Program-made: the position numbers and the translations under genes
The notes under the pieces: model-generated
Seen by the model: only the letters and a program-made list of their open reading frames with translations
What the model was told of the DNA's origin: nothing
Databases searched by the model: none
Shown: positions 7,192-12,528 of the stretch, piece after piece
How positions within the stretch are numbered: the first letter of the stretch is position 1
Layout: each line of letters opens with the position of its first letter
Assembly: GCA_020631295.1 (NCBI GenBank)
Contig: JAHDHN010000041.1
Location: 1 to 12,528 of the forward strand
From: Rickettsiales bacterium
GTDB lineage: Bacteria; Pseudomonadota; Alphaproteobacteria; Rickettsiales; UBA8987
DNA: 12,528 bases
Direction: 5' to 3'

Positions 7192-8390
7192 TAGTCGTAT
7201 TTCTCCCGGTATTTTTTCACGATCATCAACGCGATGATGTTTAGTAGCAAGGTTACCACAAACAGCGTGAGGCTAAGCGCAAAGGCAGAGAGCGTTTTGG
7301 CACTGTCAAACTCTTGGTCACCCACCAGCAGGGTAACGATCTGCGTGGTTACGGTGGTCACCGAATCAAACGGGTTGAGCGTGAGGTTGGCAGTGAGGCC
7401 GGCGGCCATCACCACAATCATCGTTTCACCAATAGCGCGGGAAATGGCAAGCAGCAACGCGCCCATAATACCTGGCAGCGCCGCAGGAATCACCACCTGG
7501 CGAATGGTCTCCGAACGCGTGGCACCCAGCCCTAAAGAGGCATCACGCAAGGCTTTGGGCACTGCCTTCATCACATCGTCTGACAAAGAGAGCACGAAAG
7601 GAATAATCATCACGCCCATTACCAACCCAGCGGCTAACGCACTTTCACTTGCCACATCCAAATGCAAAAATTCACCCAAATCGCGCAGCATGGGTGCAAA
7701 GGTCACCGCGGCAAAGAAGCCATATACTACGGTAGGAATACCTGCCAAAATTTCCAATAACGGCTTGGCAATGCTGCGGAAACGTTTGGGTGCATATTCA
7801 GACAAATAAATGGCAGAAAGCAAACCAAGCGGACCGGCAATGCACATGGCAATGAAGGTGATTAGCAATGTGCCCAGAAAGACAGGAATCGCACCAAAGC
7901 TGCCTTCACCATGGCCACCATGACCAGCCATTTGCGGGCTCCAATGGGTCCCAAAGAAAAACTCTTTCCACGAGACTTTCTCGAAGAATGCCAGTGCCTC
8001 TACCAAAATGGAGAACACAATTAAAACAGTGATGGATACGGCAAGCACGGTGCTGATGAGCAGCAGCGCATTGATCCATTTCTCTGTATGTTGGCGCGCA
8101 CGAAATTGTGGTGAAAACCAGCGCCCAAGCGCAATAAACCCGCCAATGATCGCCAAAGACAGTGCACCGGCCGGCACCGCATTGGGTAAATTCTCAGGCG
8201 CATATCGCAGCAGAAGATAGGTCAAAATAGCACCCGGCAACACCACCCATAAAAGCGCGCACATACCATAATAACCCGGCAGAGAATGCAATTGTACGCC
8301 GGCTTTTCCTGCTTTTTGCACCATGTGCTGCCGCAGCAGCATATAGCCGCCTAAGGACAAAATAACCAATACCAGTATATAGCCGTTCAC
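7191..8390 (-). CDS. pstC: PstC, phosphate ABC transporter permease
   Basis: PstC pairs with PstA to form the phosphate translocation channel. The 399-aa protein has two or three N-terminal helices (about 1-20, 42-62 and 74-90) and an N-terminal extension. The permease core shows GPLGLLSAIYLSEYAPKRFR (186-205) and LEILAGIPTVVYGFFA. The EAA coupling loop spans about 281-308 (LRDASLGLGATRSETIRQVV), followed by LLLAISRAIGETMIV. The chosen GTG at 8390 has no strong Shine-Dalgarno, and a small CTTGG/CCAAG hairpin (8393-8407) lies immediately upstream, so the exact start is uncertain; Met17 is an alternative. It lies 65 bases after ilvD on the same strand. The usual pstS is absent on this side. Confidence 0.95.
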   Translation of the reverse strand: MNGYILVLVILSLGGYMLLRQHMVQKAGKAGVQLHSLPGYYGMCALLWVVLPGAILTYLLLRYAPENLPNAVPAGALSLAIIGGFIALGRWFSPQFRARQHTEKWINALLLISTVLAVSITVLIVFSILVEALAFFEKVSWKEFFFGTHWSPQMAGHGGHGEGSFGAIPVFLGTLLITFIAMCIAGPLGLLSAIYLSEYAPKRFRSIAKPLLEILAGIPTVVYGFFAAVTFAPMLRDLGEFLHLDVASESALAAGLVMGVMIIPFVLSLSDDVMKAVPKALRDASLGLGATRSETIRQVVIPAALPGIMGALLLAISRAIGETMIVVMAAGLTANLTLNPFDSVTTVTTQIVTLLVGDQEFDSAKTLSAFALSLTLFVVTLLLNIIALMIVKKYREKYD

Positions 8391-8455
8391 ATCTTGGCTT
8401 TACCAAGTTTAGGCCCAGAGTCAATTAGCTTCTGTAATACGGTGCTGTTTAGCAA

Positions 8456-10174
8456 CTAAATATCTGCGTAGACATGTGTTTCTTCACGCGCGCCAGGGTG
8501 TGTTACTGCACCAAATTTAGCAGACCCTACCAAGGCCGCATATTTCTGCAACGCACCAGACTGATAGTTATTGCTACGTGGCTTCCATGCTTTCTTGCGC
8601 TCGGCAAATTCTTCTTCGGTTACATCCACATTCAGGGTGCCTTTTTCCGCATCAATATGAATCATATCGCCGTCTTTCAACAGGCCGATTGGTCCGCCCA
8701 CGGCCGCTTCTGGGCCCACATGACCAATACAGAAGCCGCGGGTGCCGCCAGAGAATCGCCCGTCGGTAATCAGCGCCACCTTGCCTTTGGTATCCTGGCC
8801 AGAGAGTGCTGCAGTGGTAGAAAGCATCTCACGCATGCCTGGGCCGCCTTTTGGCCCTTCATTACGGATGATGATTACTTCACCTTCTTCATAGCCTTGC
8901 GCTAATACTGCTTCTAACGCATCTTCCTCGCATTCAAAGCAACGTGCGGGGCCGCTAAATTGCAGCTCGCTCAATCCGGCCACTTTCACAATCGCGCCCT
9001 CTGGTGCCAAATTGCCTTGCAAGCCAACCACACCACCTGTTTTTGTGATCGGGTTGGATACAGGGTAAAGCACACGGCCATCCGGTTCGCCCACATTGGC
9101 ATGGTTTTCACCAATGGTCTTTCCGGTCACGGTCATGCAATCTTCGTGGATATAGCCGCCTTTTATCAGCGCCTTGATTAACACAGGCACGCCGCCTACC
9201 TCATGCATGTCTTTTGCTACATATTGGCCGCCTGGTTTTAGGTCGGCAATGTAAGGCGTGTCTTTAAAGATATCACACATATCTTGCAGGGTGAAATCAA
9301 TGCCTGCCTCATGCGCCATGGCAGGTAAGTGCAGACCGGCATTGGTGGAGCCACCGCTGGCAGCCACCACGCGCGCTGCATTTTCCAGAGACTTACGTGT
9401 CACAATATCGCGCGGGCGGAGATTTTGTTCAATCAGCTTCATCACCGCCTCACCCGATGCATACGCATATTCATCACGTGATTCATACGGTGCTGGCGTG
9501 CCCGCAGAACCTGGCAAAGCAAGGCCCACAGCTTCACTCACACAAGCCATAGTATTGGCAGTGAACTGTCCACCACAAGAACCAGAAGACGGGCAAGCAG
9601 CCTCTTCCAAAATGCGCAGATCTTCATCGCTCATATTCCCTGCGGCATTAGAGCCGATGCCTTCAAATACATCTACAATAGTCACGTCTCTGTCTTGGAA
9701 ACGGCCCGGTAAAATCGTGCCGCCATACATGAACACACTTGGCACATTCAGGCGTACCATCGCCATCATCAAACCAGGTAGAGATTTATCACAACCGGCC
9801 AAACCAATAAGAGCATCATAAGAATGGCCGCGCATGGTCAGCTCTACAGAGTCACAAATTGCCTCACGCGAAGGCAGGGAAGAATACATGCCAGCATGGC
9901 CCATGGCAATCCCGTCTGTTACCGTAATGGTGGTGAATTCACGCGGTGTACCGGCAGCTGCTTCCACGCCCTTTTTCGCTGCTTTGGCTTGGCGTGATAA
10001 TGCAATATTACACGGCGCTGCTTCATTCCACGTGGTGGCCACACCCACCAACGGCAATTCCAACCCACCATCTTCAATATTCATACATGGGCTGAGCATC
10101 ATGGTGCGTGCACCGCTGCGCTTTGGGAAGGTGGTTACATAACGGCTGGGTAATTTAGACTTATCGATAGGCAT
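8456..10174 (-). CDS. ilvD: IlvD, dihydroxy-acid dehydratase
   Basis: IlvD dehydrates 2,3-dihydroxy-isovalerate and 2,3-dihydroxy-3-methylvalerate to the keto acids that become valine, leucine and isoleucine. From the ATG at 10174 the product is 572 aa and begins MPIDKSKLPSRY. A longer in-frame start at 10222 would add 16 residues unlike the family. AAGGAAA about eight bases upstream favours 10174. Cysteines expected for the Fe-S cluster are present in NEAAPCN (Cys55), AGCDKSLPG (Cys128) and SSGSCGGQF (Cys199). Also visible are TDGIAMGHAGM, SGGSTNAGLHLPA, GRVLYPVSNPI, RNEGPKGGPGMREML and TDGRFSGGTRG. No ilvB, ilvC or leu genes are adjacent. Confidence 0.97.
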   Translation of the reverse strand: MPIDKSKLPSRYVTTFPKRSGARTMMLSPCMNIEDGGLELPLVGVATTWNEAAPCNIALSRQAKAAKKGVEAAAGTPREFTTITVTDGIAMGHAGMYSSLPSREAICDSVELTMRGHSYDALIGLAGCDKSLPGLMMAMVRLNVPSVFMYGGTILPGRFQDRDVTIVDVFEGIGSNAAGNMSDEDLRILEEAACPSSGSCGGQFTANTMACVSEAVGLALPGSAGTPAPYESRDEYAYASGEAVMKLIEQNLRPRDIVTRKSLENAARVVAASGGSTNAGLHLPAMAHEAGIDFTLQDMCDIFKDTPYIADLKPGGQYVAKDMHEVGGVPVLIKALIKGGYIHEDCMTVTGKTIGENHANVGEPDGRVLYPVSNPITKTGGVVGLQGNLAPEGAIVKVAGLSELQFSGPARCFECEEDALEAVLAQGYEEGEVIIIRNEGPKGGPGMREMLSTTAALSGQDTKGKVALITDGRFSGGTRGFCIGHVGPEAAVGGPIGLLKDGDMIHIDAEKGTLNVDVTEEEFAERKKAWKPRSNNYQSGALQKYAALVGSAKFGAVTHPGAREETHVYADI

Positions 10175-10188
10175 GATGTGGTTTCCTT

Positions 10189-10200
10189 GCGTTGCAACGC
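10189..10200. promoter_or_regulatory. 12-bp perfect palindrome just upstream of the ilvD ribosome-binding site
   Basis: GCGTTGCAACGC reads the same on both strands and abuts the AAGGA of ilvD on the minus strand. It could be an operator, or in RNA a small stem beside the ribosome-binding site. The role is inferred from position only. Confidence 0.4.
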
Positions 10201-10263
10201 ATAATTTTAATTTGCCTATCACTTTACCAAGCCCTTTCCATATTGCCAGAGGAAAATGCAGTC

Positions 10264-10307
10264 TTGCGTCAGGCGAGTTCGGCCATTACAAATAGATGCA
10301 TCTATTT
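10264..10307 (+). promoter_or_regulatory. Predicted promoter with overlapping 18-bp palindromic operator
   Basis: TTGCGT (10264-10269) and TACAAA (10287-10292) are separated by 17 bp and fit a moderate sigma-70 promoter for the 86-aa gene. The perfect palindrome AAATAGATGCATCTATTT (10290-10307) overlaps the -10 box and the expected start point near 10299, the classic place for a repressor site. As RNA it could also form a 7-bp A/U-rich stem with a TGCA loop, so a weak terminator is the competing reading. Confidence 0.4.
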
Positions 10308-10326
10308 TTAACGGAGCAATGTAACG

Positions 10327-10587
10327 ATGGCGGTGGATACGACCTATTTTGATGATGCGCAGAAGGCGGTGTATAATGTGTTGGAGGCTGCCAATGCGAA
10401 GGATGAAAACTCGGCTTTAGATCTAAAGTTGCTGGTGCAAGCCTGCCATGAGCAAGGCATCAAAGAAAATACTGAACTGGAAAAAGCCATCGTACAGCTG
10501 ATTGATATGGATGTGGTGGACTATGAAATGGACGACCAGAACCAACCAAATATCGTCTGGCTTCTCAACGAAGATTTCTCTGCTTAA
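10327..10587 (+). CDS. Hypothetical acidic 86-aa protein
   Basis: I do not recognise this protein. GGAG (10313-10316) lies ten bases before the ATG, and codon use looks coding. It has no signal peptide or membrane segment and is strongly acidic, so it is probably cytoplasmic. Residues 9-25 and 32-62 look helical (DLKLLVQACHEQGI, TELEKAIVQLIDMDVV). They are followed by DYEMDDQNQPNIVWLLNED, which could be a beta-hairpin. Helices plus a terminal hairpin would suit a small winged-helix fold, but no invariant motif supports this. It diverges from ilvD across a palindrome-bearing spacer. The last seven codons including the stop are partly duplicated 124 bases downstream. Confidence 0.75.
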   Translation: MAVDTTYFDDAQKAVYNVLEAANAKDENSALDLKLLVQACHEQGIKENTELEKAIVQLIDMDVVDYEMDDQNQPNIVWLLNEDFSA

Positions 10588-10710
10588 AGAGCTATGCTAG
10601 CTCTCTTATTGATGACGTTCAAGCGCCACTAAGGCTTAAGCTCCCAGTCGGTCGTTTACCCTCACGCTTTCGCGTTCGTCCAACTTGTTCAACGAGGATT
10701 TCTCTGCTTA
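10562..10710 (+). repeat. Direct repeat of the 3' end of the 86-aa gene (copies at 10562-10586 and 10686-10710)
   Basis: The end of the gene, encoding NEDFSA-stop, recurs at an offset of exactly 124 bases. The match is 22 of 25 positions, and the ten bases 10577-10586 / 10701-10710 are identical. In the second copy the frame again reads NEDFSA and then TAG. The aspect of drift is synonymous (GAA/GAG in codons, TAA/TAG in the stop). No start or body of a second gene precedes it. This suggests a tandem duplication whose middle was lost or replaced. Confidence 0.7.
10588..10604 (+). terminator. Hairpin directly after the 86-aa gene
   Basis: AGAGCTA-TGC-TAGCTCT is a perfect 7-bp stem with a 3-nt loop. 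It begins at the base after the stop codon and is followed by CTTATT. The position fits a terminator, but the T-tract is poor. Confidence 0.35.
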
Positions 10711-10829
10711 GATTGGATAATTGCCAACTGCAGTGATCCGAACAATAAACGGGCACCTCTAAAAACCCTCGTTAATTTTGGTGATTGTGTATCCCAGTTC
10801 AAGTAGCAAGTGCACGAAATATTTGATTA
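10605..10829. other. Non-coding interval with a possible insertion-sequence scar
   Basis: No convincing gene lies here. The first part (10605-10685) separates the two copies of the gene end and contains a GCTTAAGC palindrome. Around 10751-10767 the block GGGCACCTCTAAAAACC looks like a terminal inverted repeat of an IS5-like element as I remember such ends. On the minus strand a short open stretch (YFVHLLLELGYTITKINEGF) stops at a TAG (10759-10761) inside that block, as a transposase tail could. No second end and no transposase body are present, so this is at most a remnant. Confidence 0.25.
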
Positions 10830-10979
10830 TTATTGATGGAATCAATAAAATTGCTCCACTGGCTTCGCCGTGCAAAATCACTACGTGATTTTCATAGCAT
10901 TCCCGTTGGTAAATTTCGAAAATGCTATATTTTCGATGGCGCTTTTCATAGAAGACTCTGCTTTTGCAGAGGTTTCTAT
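10830..10979. repeat. Cluster of five consecutive hairpins
   Basis: Within 150 bases I see five hairpins. They are TTATTGAT-GGA-ATCAATAA (10830-10848); CAC-T-GGC-TTC-GCC-GTG (10857-10872); AAAATCAC-TAC-GTGATTTT (10874-10892); and ATAGCATT (10894-10901) with AATGCTAT (10921-10928). The last is a long stem, ATAGAA and CTCTGC pairing with GCAGAG and TTCTAT around TTTT (10948-10979, one 2x2 internal loop). The motif TTTTCATAG occurs at the left arms of the last two (10889-10897 and 10943-10951). The cluster lies downstream of rsfS on the minus strand and of the 86-aa gene on the plus strand. Function is unknown; a palindromic repeat cluster, a structured RNA or a bidirectional terminator are possible. 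Confidence 0.6.
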
Positions 10980-11015
10980 AGATAGTGTCGTTTGGGGTAT
11001 GAAAGACTCTCTAAT

Positions 11016-11393
11016 TCACACGGCCACTTCGCCATCAGGCCGAGCGGTGGCGTTTGGATAGGAAAAATCTGCGTCCCACATTTTTTCCAGCTGATATAGG
11101 GCGCGTGTTTCGGCCTTAAATACATGCACCATAATATTAGGTGAATCGATCAACACCCACTCGCCGCTTTCTTTGCCGGTTTCAGATAAAATGGTGCCAC
11201 CGGCATCTTTCAGTGCCCGTGCGGCATAGTCTGCCAATGTTGCCACATGGCGGCTGGAGGTGCCCGTGGCAATAATCATGCCATCAGCCATGTCGGACTT
11301 GCCCGCAAGGTCGATATAGACAATATCCTGCCCGCTTTTTTGCTCTAATATGTGGATAATCTTATGCTGCAGCGCATCACCAGAAATAGTCAC
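11016..11393 (-). CDS. rsfS: RsfS, ribosome silencing factor (Iojap family)
   Basis: RsfS binds ribosomal protein uL14 on the large subunit and blocks subunit joining when nutrients are scarce. The 125-aa protein has the family core DIVYIDLAGKSDMADGMIIATGTSSRHV (23-50). It also has the C-terminal signature EWVLIDSPNIMVHVFKAETRALYQLEKMW (78-106), which is close to other alphaproteobacterial RsfS. A 19-residue tail follows. The start is a GTG at 11393, with AAGGAA eight bases before it on the minus strand. The neighbours usual in alphaproteobacteria, nadD upstream and rlmH downstream, are absent from this window. Confidence 0.93.
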   Translation of the reverse strand: MTISGDALQHKIIHILEQKSGQDIVYIDLAGKSDMADGMIIATGTSSRHVATLADYAARALKDAGGTILSETGKESGEWVLIDSPNIMVHVFKAETRALYQLEKMWDADFSYPNATARPDGEVAV

Positions 11394-11435
11394 AGAGGCA
11401 ATTCCTTATAGGCGTAAATAAAGGGAATATAAGAC

Positions 11436-11633
11436 CTATCCAATGCCCTGATCTCCCACCAGATTCTCTTTTTCCTGTGTTTTTTTGTCAGACACAGGGC
11501 CTTTTTGGCTTGCAGCCAACTCAGCTTCCAAATGGGCCACCATCACCGCGCCGCCAGGTACCACACCATTTTTGCTCAGTTCTTTTCCATGTGTAACAGA
11601 ATCTCTCATACCTTCATTATAGCCGCAAAACAT
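11436..11633 (-). CDS. Possible small protein upstream of rsfS (57-65 aa)
   Basis: I do not recognise this product. An open frame runs from ATG 11633 (or the inner ATG at 11609, residue 9) to the TAG at 11436 and ends 42 bases before rsfS on the same strand. The middle, GVVPGGAVMVAHLEAELAAS, has coding-like GC-ending codons and a short helix. The tail is Lys/Glu/Gln-rich and probably disordered. There is no signal peptide. Neither ATG has a well-spaced ribosome-binding site; GAAGG lies too close to 11609. A TATAAT in the same orientation spans 11614-11619, so initiation at 11609 on a very short leader is conceivable. It could also be a non-coding rsfS leader. Confidence 0.4.
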   Translation of the reverse strand: MFCGYNEGMRDSVTHGKELSKNGVVPGGAVMVAHLEAELAASQKGPVSDKKTQEKENLVGDQGIG

Positions 11634-11683
11634 GAAGAAATCATTACAAAAATCACCGCCACGCAGATGCGCGCGCTTTTTGC

Positions 11684-11712
11684 TTGCACTTTACCACACA
11701 GCTTCGTATGAA
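11684..11712 (+). promoter_or_regulatory. Predicted promoter of tRNA-Asn
   Basis: TTGCAC (11684-11689) and TATGAA (11707-11712) are spaced 17 bp, placing the start about 19 bases before the tRNA. The following GCCGCTTACCC is GC-rich, as in many stable-RNA promoters. A GCTTC-GTAT-GAAGC hairpin (11701-11714) overlaps the -10, and CCCG-TTTT-CGGG (11721-11732) follows. Confidence 0.35.
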
Positions 11713-11737
11713 GCCGCTTACCCGTTTTCGGGCATGC

Positions 11738-11813
11738 TCCGCGGTAGCTCAGTTGGTAGAGCAGGAGACTGTTAATCTCTTGGTCACAGGTTCGAGTCCT
11801 GTCCGCGGAGCCA
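11738..11813 (+). tRNA. tRNA-Asn (anticodon GTT)
   Basis: A full cloverleaf is visible. The acceptor stem is TCCGCGG (11738-11744) with CCGCGGA (11803-11809). The D-arm contains AGCTCAGTTGGTAGAGC. The anticodon loop is ACTGTTAAT with GTT in the centre, reading AAC/AAU codons. The T-arm is ACAGG-TTCGAGT-CCTGT. Discriminator G at 11810 and an encoded CCA (11811-11813) complete it. It lies between rsfS and holA on the opposite strand to both. Confidence 0.97.
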
Positions 11814-11853
11814 TTTCTTTATTATTTCTATGTAACTAATGGTACCCCAGTCA

Positions 11854-12528
11854 TTACCGCATGGTGGCGAGTTTTAAAAGGCCGCGGCTGAGGCTGGTAT
11901 CTTGCAGGCTGGGCTCTTGTTTTACCGCCATTTCCATAGTGTAAAGCAATGCAATGGCGCGCTTGAGCATGCTGCTATGTTGCCAGCGCTGCAGCTGTTG
12001 TTTCACAATCGGCACATGTTTGAAAAACACCATAGGCCTTGCGGCTTTGATAGCCTCTTCCATATTGCTGCCCTGCTGCATGGTCAGGCGAATCTGCAAC
12101 AAGCGTAGCAAATGCCGGTGCAGGCTGCGGCACACTGCCACCGGTGCAATGCCTTGCTGTTCTGCTTTTTGCAGCAAGCTGCGCAACCCCGTGCCATTGC
12201 CGCTGGTTACCTGCATGGTAATATCATCCAGCGTGGCTTCTGTGATAGAAGCCGTGCAAGCCATCACCTCTTCCAGCGTAGCATTCTGGCGGCCTTGTAC
12301 ATAAAGCGCAATTTTTGCAATCACCTGCTTGAGTGAGAGCCGATCTCCCTGGCAATGCTGCGCCAAATAGCCAATCGCCTCGCGGTCTAGTGCCAGATTA
12401 TGCATGGTGGCTTGCTCTGCAATTACGCGTGGCAGGTCGCGTGCATCATCCTGATAACAAGGAAGGGCGGCTAACCGATCATCGCCTTCAAATAATTTGC
12501 GCAGGCCCGAGCTGGTGGGCAACTCACC
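11854..12528 (-). CDS. holA: HolA, DNA polymerase III delta subunit (3' part; 5' end beyond the window)
   Basis: HolA opens the sliding-clamp ring within the clamp-loader complex. The frame is open through the right edge and the visible 224 residues lack the start. The first readable residues, GELPTSSGLRKLFEGDD, match the loop after the AAA+-like core that contains the LRKLFE motif. Next come RDLPRVIAEQATMHNLALDREAIGYLAQHCQGDRLSLKQVIAKIALY, the lid region, and the helical collar domain (GTGLRSLLQKAEQQGIAPVAVCRSLHRHLLRLLQI). The C-terminus (SLSRGLLKLATMR) looks intact. About one third of the usual 330-345 aa is outside the window. The stop lies 40 bases from the tRNA, which is transcribed towards it. 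Confidence 0.9.
   Translation of the reverse strand, partial: GELPTSSGLRKLFEGDDRLAALPCYQDDARDLPRVIAEQATMHNLALDREAIGYLAQHCQGDRLSLKQVIAKIALYVQGRQNATLEEVMACTASITEATLDDITMQVTSGNGTGLRSLLQKAEQQGIAPVAVCRSLHRHLLRLLQIRLTMQQGSNMEEAIKAARPMVFFKHVPIVKQQLQRWQHSSMLKRAIALLYTMEMAVKQEPSLQDTSLSRGLLKLATMR

Noticed and set aside
7234..7809. Plus-strand open frame of 191 aa opposite pstC
   Set aside because: Antisense shadow of the pstC permease core.
9258..9821. Plus-strand open frame of 187 aa opposite ilvD
   Set aside because: Antisense shadow of ilvD; the ilvD frame is full length with conserved cysteines.
10175..10222. ilvD start at the upstream ATG (10222)
   Set aside because: The extra 16 residues do not look like IlvD and span the palindrome and ribosome-binding site of the ATG at 10174.
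10588..11015. CRISPR array in the hairpin-rich gap
   Set aside because: The inverted repeats differ from one another in sequence and spacing; there is no regular repeat-spacer pattern and no cas gene.
10870..11061. Plus-strand 63-aa frame running into the end of rsfS
   Set aside because: It is built from the hairpin cluster and the antisense of the rsfS tail, with no ribosome-binding site; repeat sequence explains it better.

Overview
The window reads as chromosomal sequence from a Gram-negative, biosynthetically competent alphaproteobacterium. The protein families support this: TolQ/TolR of an envelope system, a PstA with a long extra soluble domain, and a RsfS with an alphaproteobacterial-looking core. 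An intergenic GC-palindromic repeat of the type common in Rickettsiales/Holosporales-like genomes agrees with it. The order or family cannot be fixed from these bases alone. Most of the window is ordinary housekeeping sequence. I see no complete mobile element, CRISPR array, defence system or convincing new multi-gene system.

Layout, left to right. Positions 1-192 are non-coding and hold weak hairpins and a 15-bp tandem duplication that copies the tolR stop codon. tolR (193-630) and tolQ (633-1400) form a minus-strand pair. A divergent 210-bp spacer with three stem-loops separates them from thiC (1611-3479, plus strand; thiamine pyrimidine synthesis). Downstream of thiC are an intergenic repeat and a broken minus-strand cytochrome P450 (3696-4244). 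Next come purH (4248-5795, last two steps to IMP), pstA (5857-7191) and pstC (7191-8390; phosphate import permeases), then ilvD (8456-10174; valine/isoleucine synthesis). All of these are on the minus strand, so ilvD-pstC-pstA-purH-P450 is one co-directional block. pstS, pstB and phoU are not beside the permeases.

A plus-strand 86-aa gene of unknown function (10327-10587) lies divergent to ilvD. An 18-bp perfect palindrome overlaps its predicted promoter. Positions 10588-11015 hold no gene but are full of structure: a copy of the end of the 86-aa gene, a possible insertion-sequence scar, and five closely spaced hairpins. The right end carries minus-strand rsfS (11016-11393; ribosome silencing), a possible 57-65 aa small protein, a plus-strand tRNA-Asn (11738-11813), and the 3' part of minus-strand holA (DNA polymerase III delta), which runs off the right edge.

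The genes belong to separate core processes: envelope integrity, thiamine, purines, phosphate uptake, branched-chain amino acids and replication/translation. Their adjacency looks like a rearranged chromosome rather than one pathway. The most interesting signals are non-coding: local duplications of gene ends at two loci, a decaying P450 joined to repeat-derived sequence, the hairpin cluster, the operator-like palindrome, and a thiC leader with no recognisable TPP riboswitch.
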